Positions 43,740 to 57,218 are shown, counted from the stretch's first letter. The stretch: 64,000 nucleotides of DNA from Molossus alvarezi (GCA_037176705.1 CM073907.1:14973001-15037000), one strand, 5' to 3'. The notes: generated from the sequence alone by a model not told the origin. Numbers and translations: made by a program.

Positions 43740-44320
43740 GTTGCCTTGGCCCACCTAGCTGAACTGAGATGGTCACCAGGTTACCTCTATGACATGTCTT
43801 GCCATTGTAATCTGTCTCACCTCTATGACCTGTTGCTACATGATTCCCAAAGGGCTGGGTAGGGGCCACTGCATGGCGACTCCTCAGCAAACTCAGTGAA
43901 GAGTTCCCCAAGATCCTGTCATATGTAAACTCAGACTCAGCTGCTGAGTCAGAGCGGCCACGTGGAGAACCCAGGAAACCACCCCAGTGGAACAGCAAGT
44001 GCTCAATTCAGGAAGAGCCAGGCTGACAGGTGCAAAGGAGGGTGGGCGAGTAAAGGGTCCTCTGGAGGCTTCAAAATGTATTAGAACCATCAAGAGCTGT
44101 AGGTACGAGAATGATATAATCTGATTTATAATTCTTAAAGTTCACTTTGTGATTTGACATTTGAAATGATATTTGAGATGTGCCTTGAGAGCACAAATAG
44201 AATTGGGACAGACAAGTAAGTTGAGAAAAGTACTTCAGATGCAGAGACTATGACCCAGCCTGCAGGCAGGGGAGGTGAAGACAAGAGAACAGACCACATA
44301 CCCCTCAGAAAATTGTGACT
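43740..44320. other. Unique DNA left of the minisatellite
   Basis: No gene or repeat recognised. Overlapping minus-strand frames of 60-100 codons have no domain features. Confidence 0.5.
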
Positions 44321-44324
44321 GAGA

Positions 44325-47300
44325 GGACAGGGCAAGGAAACAGAACAGTCCATGGAGGGGCAGGGCAGGGCAGGGGGACAAGATTAGCTATGGAAGGGTA
44401 GGGCAGGGAAACAATACCATCCATGGAGAGGGCAGGGCAGAAAACCGAACAGTCCAGGCTTGGCAGAACAGAGGGACAGGACAGTCCATATAGGCGGTAA
44501 GGTAGAGAGACTAAACCATCTATAGAGAAGCCAGGTGGAAAGACAGATGGTCTGTGGAGGGGGCAGGGCAGGAAAACAGGACAGTATATGGAGGGAGCAG
44601 GAATAAGAAACAGGAGGCTCTTTGGAGGGGGCAGGGCAGAAAAACAGAACAGCCTGTGGAGGGAGCAGAGAGATGGTACAGGACATTTCAAGGAGGAAGC
44701 AAGGCAGAGGGATAGGACAGTCCATGGAGAAGCAGGGCAGGGAAACTGGACAGTCTGTGAATTGGAAGGGCAAAGGGACAGGACTGTCCATGGAAAGGGC
44801 CAGGCAAAGAGAACAAACTGTTAGTGGAAGGGGCTGGGCAGAGGGACAGAATAGATCATGAGGGGGGTGGGCAGAGGGACACACAGCCCATGGAGTGTGC
44901 AGGGAAAAAATACGACCATTTGTGGAGGGGGTTGGGAATAGTCACAGGATGGTCCATGGAGTGTGTCAGTCAAATGGACAGGACAGTCCACAAAGTGGAC
45001 AGTGTGGAGGGAAAGTACCATCCATGGAGGGGGCAGGGGAACAGACAAGACAGTTCATGGATGGGGCAGGGCAGGAAAACAGAACAGTCTTTGGAAGGTG
45101 CAGAAAAAAGAAACAAGACAGTCCATCCAGGGGGCAGAGTAGAGGGACAAGGTAGTCAATGGAGAAAGCAAGACAGAGAAATAGAACAGTCCATGGAGGG
45201 GCAGGGCAGGGACACTGGACAGTCCATGGAGGGGTCAGGTAGAAGAGACAGAACAGTCCATGGAGGGGCAGGGCAGAAAAAGAGGACTGTCTATGGATGG
45301 GTCAGAGGAAAGGGACAGGACTGTCGATGGAGGGTCCAAGCAGAGAGACAGAATTGTTCCTGGAGGAGAAGGGCAGAAATCTGGACAGTCCATGGAGGGA
45401 GCAGAGAGAACAGACAGGACAGTTCATGGTTGGGCAGTGCACGGGAATAGGACAGTCCACAGAGGGGCAGAGCAGAGGGAGAAAACCATCCATGGAAGAG
45501 CAGGGTGTGAGACACCAGGGATTCTCCATAGAGGGGGAAAGACTGGAAGTACAGAGGACACTGAGAGGAGGCAAGACTGGGGCCCTGGAACTTTCCCTGA
45601 AAAGGAAAAGCAGAAGGAACAGGACACATTTCTTGAAGGATGCAAGACGGGGATGGAGGCACCAAAAGGGGCTAAACAAGGAGCACTGGGATCCCTGGAA
45701 AGGCACATTGCAAGGGGGACAAAGAACCCTCAATGCTGGGGGCACGGCAGGGAGACAGTGGACCCTCCATGGGGAAAACACCCGCTTGGATATGGGATAC
45801 CCCATGAAGGGACCATGGTTGGAGAAATGGCACCAACCCCTACAGAAGGGTAAGCAAGGGGGGACCAAGGACCCCAAGAAGGGCAGGGCAGGAAAGCAGG
45901 GCACACTGCTTGTAGGCAGGGCAAAAGAGACCAAAAACCCTGCATGGCAGAGGCAGGACAGAGAGACAAAAGTCCATGCATGGAGGAGGCATGACAGGGA
46001 GACAGAAGACCCTCCATGGAGGAGGCAGAACAGGAGGGACAGGCCCTCCATGAAGGTGGCACAACAGAATGCAGCAGGAACTCTCCATTGAGGGTTCAGG
46101 GAGGATGTGGAGGTGACCCTAAGAGGGAACAAAGTAGAGGAACATGGGACACTCCATGGCCAGGGTAGAACAAAAATGAGACAGCACCCTCCATGGATGG
46201 GCAGGGCAGTTGGACATGGGAACCTGAGACAATGCAGCACATAAGGTACAATAATATTAAAAAATAAAACCAACTCAGGTGAAGAGTAGGAAGACAGAAA
46301 ACACTAAATGGAGGGGGAAGGGCAGAAGAGAATGGGAAACCTGTATAGATGGTAAGGTCAAAAGGAGCATGGGACCCTTCATGGTGGGACAGGCAGGTGA
46401 CAGCAGACCTGGGAATAGGCAGGGCATGGGAGACAACAAAACCTCCATGGCAGGATCAGGCCAGAAAGAGAGAAGCACCCCATGAGGGGCCAGGCTATAG
46501 GCACTGGGAACTCTGCATGAAAGGGAAATGGCAGGACAGACAGGGGTCTCTATAGGGGGCAAAGCAGGGGTAGAGGGGACAGTCCATAGAGAGGGCAAAA
46601 GGATGCACAGAGTGATGTTTATGCAGTGGCTGGGCTTTCCCACAGGGACCCTGGAATTCAGCAGGGTAAGGAGGACAAGAGACACTCAATGGTGGAAGTG
46701 GGCCAGTGAAACAGAAGTCCTTCCATGCAGGAGTCAGGGCAGGAAGGACAGGGCACTATCCATAAAGAGGGCAGGAGCGACAGGGAACCCTAAACAGAGC
46801 AAAGCAAGGGTACAGAGTACACTCCATGGAGAGAGCAGAACAAAAAGTACAAGGCACCCTCCATGGAGGGGCCGGTGACAAGTACAGTGTATCCTGGGAG
46901 TAGACAGGATCTGGTGACAAAAAACCCTACATGGCAGGGTCAGCCTAGGGAGGAAGTTGACCCTTTAATGGGGGATAGGCAGGAGAGTAAGGGGAACCAC
47001 AATAAATTGTCAGGGCAGGAAACACAGGGTCCCCAAGAAGGAACCATAGCAGCGGAAAAGGGGACAGACCATTGGGGCAGAAGAGAAAGTACATAGCACC
47101 CTCCATGGAGGGCAGGGCAGGTTGACTAGGGACCTGGGAGTAGGTAGAACATGGAGACAAAACCTCCATGGCAGGATCAGGCCAGGGAGAAAAATCAACC
47201 TCCATGAGGGGCTGGGCAATATGCACAAAGGACTCTTCACACAGGGTCAGGAGAGCAGAGACAGGGGTTCCTCAAGGGGCAAAGGAGTGGTACAGGGCAC

Positions 47301-49545
47301 ACTCCATCGAGAAGAAGATTCACAGAACAACTTTTATGGAGTGGCAGGGCTGTGTTACACAGACCATTAATGTAGGCAGGGCATGGGGGACAGGAGACTC
47401 TACAGGGCAGGGGAAGCCATGGAGACAAAAGAGCCTCTTTGAAAGATTTAGTATTTGAGTGACAGGGGACCCTCCATAGAGGAGGCAGTCACAGGAAGGA
47501 CAAGGCACTTACACAGAGAGGGCAGGAGAGACAAGGGACTCTAAGAGGGGCCAAAGCATGGGGAAACAGCGCTCTTTATGGAGTGAGCAGAACAAAAAAT
47601 AAATGCACCATCTCAGGAGAGACAGGGCACGTGGATAAAAAAATCAGTGTGTAGGCAGGACATGGGGTCAAAAAATCTTCATCTCTAGGGCAGGCTAGGG
47701 AGACAATCTATTCTTTAACGAGGTGCTGGGCAGGAGGAGAAGGGGACCTACCATAAAAGGGGCAGGGCAAAAGGCCCAGGGGACTTTGCATAGAGGGGTA
47801 ATGGCAATAGGTACAGGGGACCATAAGAGGGAGCATAGGAAAAGGGGCAATAGGCACAGGGGACCATAAGAGGGAGAAAGGGAAAAGGGGCCAGACCATG
47901 GAGGGGCAAAAAAGAAAGTACACAGCACCCTCCAAGGAGGGGCAGGACATGTTGACTGGGGTCCCAGGAGTAGGCAGGAAATGAGGGACAGAAACTCTCC
48001 ATGGCAGGGGCCTACCAGGGAGACAGAAGGCCCTCCATGGAAGAGGCAGGTAAGGGCTGGAGGTACAGGGGACAATGAGAGGAGGCATAGCAGGGGCCAG
48101 GAGACCATCCATGGATGGTTAAGTGCAGAAGGGATGAGGCACACTTCTTTAAAAATGTAATACAAGGAACAGTGGCCCTAGATAAGTACATAACAAGGAG
48201 AATTGTGGACACTGGATAGGGCCAGACCAAGGGGGACAGAAAACCCTTCATGGTGGGGGCACAGCATGAACAGAGTGCACACTTCAAAAAGGAAAAGGCC
48301 ACATGAACAAGTGATTTCCTATAGAGAGGTCATGTTGAAAGGGACTGGTAACTTAGAGAAGTCTGGGCAGGAGGACAGTAGACATTTGATGGAATGAGCA
48401 GAACAAGAAGGACAGAGCACCCTCCATAAAGTGGCAAGGCTGGTCTACAAGAGACTCTAAAAGTAGGAAGGACATGGTGGGACAGATACCCTCCATGGCA
48501 GAAACGGGTCAGGTAAACAAATGTTTCTACATGGAAAAGACAGTGCAAGAGGCACAGACACCCTAAAATAGGACAAAACAGAAGAACAAAGGGCACTCCA
48601 TGGAGAGAGTAGAACAAAAGAAACAAAGCACCCTCCATTGAAGGGCATGGCATGTGGACAAGGGTATTAAGAGAGTAGGCAGGGCAAGGAAGACAAGAGA
48701 CCCTCCATGACAGGGGCAGGTCAGGGAGACAGAAAATCCTTAATGGAAAAGACAGAGTTGAAGGGACAGGAGACTCTGCATAGAAGGGGCAGGTCAGGAG
48801 GTACAAGGGCCCTAAGAGTGAGCAAAACAGGGATCACAAGACATTTCACAGAGGACCAGAACAAAAGGAACAAAGCATACACTATGGACAGAGAGGGCAG
48901 GTTGACTGGGAACCTGAGAGTAGGCAGGGCATGGAGACAAGAAAACCTCCATGATAGGGGCAAGCCAGGGAGACAAAAGACACTCCCGAAAGGGGGCAGG
49001 GAAGGACGCAGAGGGGACCTTAAGGAAAGGCAAAGCAGCGGGACAGGGGACACTCCATGGAGAGGAAAGAACAAAAAGCAAACAGCATCCTTCATGCTCT
49101 GTTAGGGTAGTACAGGGGTCCTGGGTGTAGGTAGGAGAGGGGGGACAATACAAACAAAGTGGCACTGCCAGGAAAGGCAACAGATTAACCTCTGAGAAGA
49201 GGCAGGGCAGGAGGGACAGTAAACCCTGCACAGAGAAAACAGGGCAGACACAGGAGACTCTTTATAGACTGGACAGGGCAGGAGGGACAGTGAATTATAA
49301 GAGGAGGACAGCAGGGAGACAAGGGACTCTTTATAAAGAAGGAAGCTCAAAAGGACCTAGAGAGGAACAGGCTAGAGTGATAGAACACCCTGCTGGAGGG
49401 GAAAAGTGAGAAGGATTGGGGCATGGGGAGGGGACATAACAAGGGTGATGGGAAATAGAGAAAAGGGGAAGAGTAAGAAGTACAGTAAATCCTCCCATGA
49501 TAAGGGCACAGCAGGGAGATACTAGACCCTCCAAAGGAAAATAAG
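44325..49545. repeat. 5.2 kb purine-rich minisatellite, ~34-36 base unit
   Basis: The unit is roughly acagtccatggaggggcagg followed by gcagggaaacagg, repeated with variation well over 100 times. From 44,325 to about 45,500 the units carry cagtccatgg; beyond that most carry accctccatgg and are more diverged. The plus strand is strikingly purine-rich and stop-poor. It therefore yields long frames on both strands (up to 323 codons minus at 45,302-46,273 and 264 plus at 45,297-46,091) that are artefacts of the repeat, rich in Gly/Gln or Pro/Cys. A perfect G-quadruplex-type motif is at 44,357-44,377. Confidence 0.93.
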
Positions 49546-49559
49546 GTGCATAAAAGATT

Positions 49560-50490
49560 AAAATGGAGGCAGAATGAATGGAAGCTACACAGACCATCTA
49601 CCAGGACCAAACTGGAATTACAACAAAAATAAAGTCAAATCATCAGGAAAAAGCAAAAAAAAGGAAAGCAGCTTGGAGGACCACATAACCAGGGACACTG
49701 ACTCAATCCTGGTAGGCTTGTGAAGATGTAAGGGGGCCGGGAGCCCATGGTCTGCAGCGGACTGCGCTGGGAGTTGCGGTGGCCTCAGCTAGGAGTTGCA
49801 CCCTCGGCTGAGACCTGCAGCAGCCATGGCCTTGGCCTGGAGTGACAGCCTCAGCTGGGAGTGGCGCTCTTAGCTGGAAGTGGTGCCCACGGGTTACACT
49901 TCCAAGCGGCTCCACAGGGCAAAGCCAGGATAGAGGCTAAAATAGCACAGCCCCTCACCTTGGGCACCAGTAGAGGGAGGGAAGACTGGACTGAAACTGT
50001 GTGGGGACACTCAGGAATAGAAGGACACTCAGATTTTGCTGAGTTACAGCCACACAGGACTGTGGTCACCATACACCATTCCAGGGAACTGGAAAGAGGC
50101 AGCAGCCCCTCCCTAGGAGATTCAACCCCACCTGGTGGCCATTGAAATGCTAATTGAGGTTCAGTATCAACAAGCATCTGCCCACCCTCTGAAAATTATC
50201 TTACACTGAGCACCTGAGGGAGTTTTTATTCAACTCAGAAACCAAGGTTTTTTAGGTGACCACTACTAATAACTCCAGGCAAAAAGCTAGAGAATAACTA
50301 CCATTCCCTGGGCTAGCAACTCTAACCAGGAAAGTAAGACTTGACAGTGGTGATTAACTTGGGTCCTCCCAGCTGCATCCAAACACAAAAAAGAAAGCCA
50401 CAAACAGCAGAACACCAACAGCCACAGGGAAAATATGGCAGACTCCAAAGCCCACTGTGATAGCCAAAATTGTGAAAAACAGAAAAAAAG
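49560..50490 (+). promoter_or_regulatory. L1-G 5' UTR
   Basis: Starts around atggaggcagaatgaatgg, with a lead-in to about 49,735. GC-rich short units (cctcagctgggagtggc type, 49,745-49,890) of the L1-A kind follow, then a region that aligns closely with L1-A 1,430-2,000. The fuller lead-in suggests this copy reaches nearer to the true L1 5' end than L1-A. Confidence 0.75.
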
Positions 50491-50494
50491 TTAA

Positions 50495-51406
50495 ATGAAA
50501 GAACAAAAGACTTCTACCAGAGATGAGATCAATGAGGTGCAGTTAAGCAAGTTAACAGAACTACAATTCAGAACCATAATCTTGAGGAAGCTCAACAGCA
50601 TCTGTAAGGACATGGGCACCATCAGTAAAGACATAGAAATGTTGAAAATCAACGAGTTGGAAATTAAAAACCACCAAGAAGAAATCAAGAATGATATATC
50701 AGAAATAAAAAACACATTGGAAAGTCTAAAGAGCAGAGTAGAGGAAGCTGAGGAGAGGATCAGTGAATTAGAAGATAGGGTAGAAAAAATCAACCAATCA
50801 GAAAACCAAAAGAAAAAAAATAATTAAAAAAAAACAAAACAGGAAAACAGCTTAAGACAACTGAAAACATAATAACATTTGCATCATAGGAGTCCCCAAA
50901 GACGTAGAAAATGAGAAAGGGTTAGAGAATATATCTGAAGAAATAGTGACAGAAAACTTCCCTAATTTGGTGAAGGAAGAAGGTATTCAAGTTCAAAAAG
51001 CACAGAGAGCCACAGTAAGAAGAACCGAAACAAGCCCACAACAAGACACATAGTAATCAAAGTGCCAAAAACTAAAGACAAAGAAAGAATCCTAAAAGCA
51101 GCAAGAGAGAAGCAACAGGTTACTTACAAAAAAAAAAACCCATAAGTCTCTCAGCTGACTTCTCAACAGAAACACTACAGGCCAGAAGGGAATGGCATGA
51201 GGTAATCGAGGTCATAAAAAACAAGACTCTGAATCCAAGATTACTCTACCCAGCAAGGCTATCATTCAAAATAGAAGGTCAAATAAAGAGCTTCTCAGAC
51301 AAAAAATGTCTAAGGGAATACATTAGCACCAAACCAACACTGCAAAATGTTAAAAAGACTGATGGAATTAGCAGGAAAAATGGGAAGAAAAATAAAACCA
51401 CACTAA
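50495..51406 (+). pseudogene. L1-G ORF1, frameshifted
   Basis: The first 110 codons (50,495-50,827) are open and form a long charged heptad-like helix (ISEIKNTLESLKSRVEEAEE), the trimerising coiled coil. An A-run at 50,813-50,840 shifts the frame. RRM and C-terminal landmarks continue in other frames (ccacaacaagacacatag, and ARREWHEV near 51,190). The stop at 51,404 lies 6 bases before the ORF2 ATG, the same spacing as in L1-A. Confidence 0.88.
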
Positions 51407-51412
51407 ACAAAA

Positions 51413-54400
51413 ATGGCAATAAATAAGTACATATCAATAATTACCTTAAATGTAAAAGGATTGAATGCTCCCATAAAAAGACACAGAGTCGTTGATTGGA
51501 TAAGAAAGCATGACTCATCTATATGTTGTTTACAAGAGAACCACCTCACAACCAAAGACTCACGTAGGTTTAAAGTGAAGGGATGAAAAAAATCTTCCAA
51601 GCAAACAAAAGAAAAAGAAAAGCAGGGGTAGCAATACTCATCTGATGAAATAGATTTCAAGATGAAGGCCATAAGTAGAGACAAAGAAGGCCACTACATA
51701 ATATTGAAAGGATCTATCCAACAGGAAGATATAATCTTGATAAACATATATGCACCCAATATAGGAGCACCAAAATATATCAAAAATTTTCTGGAGGACT
51801 TCAAAGGAGAAATCAATAGTAATACAATCAAAGCAGGGGACTTCAAAACCCCACTGACATCACTGGATAGATCCTCTAGACAAAAAATGAATAAGAAAAC
51901 AGAGACTCTAAATGAAGCACAAATGGATTTAATAGATATCAACAGAGAATTACACCCCAAAACTACAGAATTCACATTCTCCTCAAGTGCACATGGGACA
52001 TTCTCAAAGATAGACCACATGTTAGGACACAAACTAAGTCTCTACAAGTTGAAGAAGAAGGAAATCATATCAAACATCTTTTCAGATCACAATGGCATGA
52101 AGCTAGAAATCAACTGCAAGAAGAACATACAAAGATATTTGAATACATGGAAGCTAAATAACATGTTAGTAAACAATGAATGGGTAACCGAAGAGATCAA
52201 GAATGAAATTTAAAAAATTCTGGAAGCCAATGAAAATGAAGACACAACAACACAAAATCTATGGGATGCAGTGAAAGCAGTTCTGAGAGGGAAGTTTATA
52301 GAACTACAGGCCTACCTCAAAAAAAAAAAAAAAATCTCCAGTAGACTATCGGACCTCACAACTTAAAGAACTAGAAAGCAAACAAACAGAAAACCCCAGA
52401 CCAAGTAGAAGAAAGGAAATAGTAAAAATCAGAGCAGAAATAAATGACATGGAGTCCAAAAATACAATTCAAAAGATCAATGAAATAAAGAGCTGGTTTT
52501 TCAAAACAATAAACAAGATTGATGGACCCTCAGCTAGACTCACCAAAAAACAAAGAGAGAGAACCCAAATACACAAAATCAGAAATGAAAGAGAAGAAGT
52601 AACAACTGACACCACAGAAATACAAAAGATCATTAACAACTACTATGAACAATTATATGGCAAGCAATTTAACAATCTAAGCGAAATGGACAAATTTCTA
52701 GAAACACATAGTTTTTCATAACTGGACCAGGAAGAGATAGAAAAGTTGAACAGACCAATAACAGCAGAAAAAATTGAAGATGTAATCAAGAATCTCCCAG
52801 CAAACAAAAGCCCAGAACCAGATGGTTTCACAGGGGAGTTTTACCGAACATTCACAGAAGAACTAACACCCATTCTCCTCAAACTATTTCAAAAAATTCA
52901 AGAAGAAGGAAGACTTCCAAACTCGTTTTATGAGGCCAGCATAACTCTAATTACAAAACCAGAAAAAGACACGACAAAAAAAGAAAACTACAGGACAATA
53001 ATCCCGATGAACATAGATACAAAAATCCTGAACAAAATACTAGCAAATAGGATCCAGCAATACACCAAAAAAATTATCCACCATGACCAAGTGGGATTCA
53101 TCCCAGGGATGCAAGACTGGTACAATATTTGTAAATCAATAAACGTGATACACCACATAAACAAAATGAAGAATAAAAACAACATGATCATATCAATAGA
53201 TGCTGAAAAAGCATTCGACAAAATCCAGCCTCCATTTCTGATAAAAACGCTCAGCAGTGTGGGAATACAGGGATTGTATCTCGACATAATAAAGGCCATA
53301 TATGAAAGACCTACAGCCAACATCATACTCAATGGGCAAAAACTAAAAGCCTTGTTCTTAAGAACAGGAACAAGACAAGGATGCCCACTTCTGCCACTCT
53401 TATTTAACATACTACTGGAAGTCTTAGTCACAGCAATCAGACAGAAAGAAAAAATAAAAGAGATCCAAGTTGGAAAGGAGGAAGTAAAACTGTCATTATT
53501 TGCAGATGACATGATACTATACGTAGAAAACCCCAAAGACTCCATCAAAAATTTACTAGACTTAATAAATGAATTTGAAAAAGTAGCAGGATACAAAATT
53601 AAAGTTAAGACATGAATGGCATTTTTATACACCAATGATGAACTAACAGAAAGAGAAACTAAGAAAACAATTCCATTTACCATTGTGGCAAAAAAAAAAA
53701 AAAATTAAAATATGTAGGAATAAACTTAACCAAAGAAATAAAGGACCTATTTGCAGAAAACTACAGGTCAATGAAAAAAGAAATAAAGGAAGATATAAAA
53801 AAGTTGAAGCACATACCCTGTTCATGGATTGGAAGAATTAATATCATTAAAATGTCCATATACCCAAAGCAATCTATAGATTCAATGCAATCCCCATCAA
53901 AATACCAACAGCGTACTTCACAGAATTAGAACAAGTACTTCAAAAGTTCGTATGGAACCAAATAAGACCTCAAATAGCCACAGCAATCTTGAAAAAGAAG
54001 AACAAAGTTGGAGGGATCACAATACCAGATTTCAGGTTATACTACAAAGTCACTGTAATCAAAACAGCCTGGTACTGGCACAAGAACAGGCATATAGACC
54101 AATGTAATAGAACAGAGAACCCAGAAATGGACCCAAGGCAATATGCTCAATTAATATTTGACAAAGGTAGCAAGAGCGTACAGTGGCGTAAGGACAGCCT
54201 CTTTAATAAATGGCGTTGGGGAAATTGGGCAGCTACATGCAGAGAAATGAAACTAGACCTTCACCTTACACCCTAAACAAGAATAAATTCAAAATAGATA
54301 AAAATCTTAAATGTGATTCATTAATCCATAAAAAACCTAGAAGAAACTGTAGGCAACAAAATTTCAGACATGATAACACAGCAGAATTTTCACTGATACA

Positions 54401-55234
54401 TTACCTAAGGCAATAGAAACAAAGGAGAAAATGAACACATGGGACTACATCAAACTCAAAAGCTTCTGCACAGCAAAATATACAATGATCAAAATGGAAA
54501 GGCTAGCCCCTGTATGGGATAGCATAATTGCCAATGATATATCAGATAAGGGGTAAATTTCTAATATATATAAAGTGCTCATACAACTCCACAAAAAGAA
54601 GACAAAGAACCCAATTAAAAAATGGGCAGGGGAACTAAATAGACACCTCTCCAAACAGGACATACAAATGGCTAGGAGACATATGAAGAAATGCTCATCA
54701 TCACTAATCATCAGAGAGATGCAAATTAAAACAACAATGAGGTATCACCTCACACCTGTCAGAATGGCCACCATCAACAAATTATCAAACAAGTGTTGGC
54801 GAGGGTGTGGAGAAAAAGGGACTCCAGTACACTGCCGGTGGGAATGCAGACTGGTGCAGACACTATGGAAAACAATATGGTATTATCTTAAAAAATTAAA
54901 AATTAAACTTCCATTTGACTCAGTGATCTCACTCCTAGGAATATACCTTAATAAGCCTGAAGCACCAATCAGAAAGGATATATGTACCTCCATGTTTGTA
55001 GCAGCACCATTTACAATAGCTAAGATCTGCAAACAGTCCCAGTGTCCATCAGTAGACGAATGGATAAAAAAGGACTGGTACATATACACAATAGAGTACT
55101 ACGCAGCTATAAGAAAGAAAGATCTCTTATCCTTTGAGACTACATGGAGGGACCTGGAGAGTGCCATCCTAAATGAAACAAGCTAAGCAGAGAAAGACAA
55201 GTATCATATGATCTCAGTTATTTGTGGAATATAA
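51413..55234 (+). pseudogene. L1-G ORF2, three long open pieces
   Basis: The N terminus MAINKYISIITLNVKGLNA holds the endonuclease Asn, and LQENH holds its Glu. A 183-codon piece (51,662-52,213) completes most of the endonuclease, with [18 protein letters not shown] 289-codon piece (52,746-53,615) covers RT fingers and palm, with the intact active site FADD at 53,499-53,510. A 203-codon piece (54,575-55,186) covers the C terminus, with [18 protein letters not shown]. Single-base changes and A-run slips (52,321, 53,690) separate them. Confidence 0.93.
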
Positions 55235-55478
55235 TGAACATAACAGACTGAGGATTTGGGTAGTCCCAGACTCGTGGAAGTGGGGTACAGACTGACAATC
55301 CTCAGAAGAGGGGTGGTGGGGGAGAGATAAACCACAGAACTTATATGCATGTATGCATGAACAATGGACATGGACAACAAAGCTGGGCACAGGCCAAGGA
55401 GGGAGGGGGAGGGTGGAATCAGTGGTAGAAAGAGGAGAAACATTTTAAAAAACAAACAGATATACAGCTAAGGGAACT

Positions 55479-56032
55479 GTGGGACCTATGAAGCATAACA
55501 ACATACACATCATATGTGTGCCAGAAGAAGAAGAAAATGAACAAGGGTTAGAAAATATATTTGAAGAAATAGTGACTGAAAATTTCCTTAATGTGGTGAA
55601 GGAAAAAGGCACACATGGCCAAGAAGTAAAAAAAAACCCAAGTAAGAAGTACCCAATAAGGCCCACACCAAGACTCTCAATAATAAACTGCCAAAAATTA
55701 AAGACAAGTGAGAATTCTAAATGCAGCAAGAGATAAGCAGCACGTTACCTACAAAGATTCCCTATAAGGCTATAAGCTGACTTCTCAACAGAAACACTAC
55801 AGGCGAGAAGGGAATGGCATTATGTAATCAAGATAATGAAAAACAAGGATCTGAATACAAGAAAACTTTATTCAGCAAGGGTATCATTCAAAATAGAAGG
55901 TGAAATAAAGAGCTTCCCAGACCAAAAAGAAAGGCCAAGAAATTATATTAGAAACAATCCAGCACTGTAAAAAATATTTAAAAAATGACTGTAAATAGTA
56001 GAAGACTTAGAAAAAATATATAACTAAAATAA
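55479..56032 (+). pseudogene. L1-H ORF1, C-terminal part
   Basis: The 85-codon piece at 55,479-55,736 reads through NNIHIICVPEEEENEQGLENIF and RPTPRLSIINCQKLK, the middle of ORF1. The C-terminal domain follows in another frame. The N-terminal coiled coil is absent. Confidence 0.8.
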
Positions 56033-56133
56033 ACAAAAATGACAATAAATATGTACATATCAATAATAATCTTAAATGTAAACACGATAAATACTCTGAT
56101 AAAAAATAGAGTAGCCGAATGTATAAGAAAGCA

Positions 56134-56135
56134 TG

Positions 56136-56198
<63 letters not shown>

Positions 56199-56215
56199 CT
56201 GTCTGTCTATCTATC

Positions 56216-56262
<47 letters not shown>

Positions 56263-56281
56263 ATCTATCTATCTATCTATA
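56134..56281. repeat. Compound microsatellite (TA)n-(TG)n-(TCTA)n
   Basis: TA runs at 56,138-56,191, tgtgtgtctgtctgtc at 56,190-56,206, then tctatctatcta blocks to 56,280. It is likely variable in length. It disrupts L1-H endonuclease codons. Confidence 0.95.
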
Positions 56282-56976
56282 TTTACAAGAGACCCACCTC
56301 ACAACAAAAGACTCTCATAGGTTGATAGTAAAAAGATAAAAATAAATTTTTCAAATAAAAAATAAATAAAAGATGGGGCAGCAATGCTCATGTTCAATAA
56401 ATAGACTTCCAATTAGAACCATAATTAGAGACAAAGAATGCCACTACATAATATCTGAAGGCTCTATTTAATAGGAAGATATAACCTAGGTAAACTTATA
56501 TGCACCCAACCTAAGAGTACCTAAATACATTTAAAACTAATGGAGAATTTCAAAGCAGAAATTGACAGCAATACAATCATAGCAGGGGAGTTCAACACCT
56601 TTCTGACATGACTAAATAGATCTTCTAGACAAAAAACTTAACAAAGAAACAGAGTCTCTAAATAATGCACTAGATCAAATGGATTTAATAGCTATCTACA
56701 ATTACTCCCCAAAACTGCAAAATTCACATTCTTCTCAAGTGCACATGGGACATTCTCAAAGATAGACCACATGTTAGGACACTAAGTAAGTCTCTAAAAG
56801 TTCAAAAAATTAAAATCATATCAAGAACCTTCTCAGATCACAATGGCATGAAACTAGAAATCAAATACAACAAAAACACACAAAACCATTCTTACACATA
56901 CAGGTTAAATAGCATGTTGTTAAACAATAAATGGGTTACCAAAGAGATTAAGAAAGAAATGAAAAACTTCCTGGAG

Positions 56977-57218
56977 CCCTGGCTGGTTTCGCTTAGCCAC
57001 TAGAGCATTGGCCTGTTATCCAGGAGATCCGGGTTCAGTTCCTGCTAAGGGATTGTACCTTGGTTGCAGTTTGTCCCTGGCCCTGGTTGGGTCATGTGGG
57101 TGGAAGCCACTCGATGTGTCCCTTTCACATCGATGTTTCTCTCTCTTCGTCTCTCTTCCTCCCACTCTATCTGAACAAAAAATGGAAAAATGTCCTCAAG
57201 TGAGGATAAAAAAAAAAA
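56977..57218 (+). mobile_element. VES-type SINE in L1-H
   Basis: Head ccctggctggtttcgcttag, B-box region gggttcagttcc, ggaaaaatgtcctcaag and A tail. The imperfect duplication is gaaaaacttcctggag (56,961-56,976) and gaaaaactttatagag (57,219-57,234). Confidence 0.94.

Larger units (their letters stand above)
49560..55446 (+). mobile_element. L1-G, nearly full-length L1 with cut tail
   Basis: 5' UTR (49,560-50,490), ORF1 (50,495-51,406), ORF2 (51,413-55,234) and 3' UTR to gagaaacat at about 55,446, where the usual ctgtaacaaaa tail is missing. L1-H ORF1 sequence follows directly. It is the best-preserved long L1 in the window but still has several frameshifts. No target duplication is present because the 3' border is lost. 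Confidence 0.93.

Noticed and set aside
45302..46273. 323-codon minus-strand open frame
   Set aside because: It lies wholly in the minisatellite. The composition is Pro/Cys/Leu/Ser-rich from repeat units, the units shift frame, and there is no start context or domain.
52988..53683. 231-codon minus-strand frame
   Set aside because: Antisense shadow of L1-G RT; it contains the complement of the FADD region.
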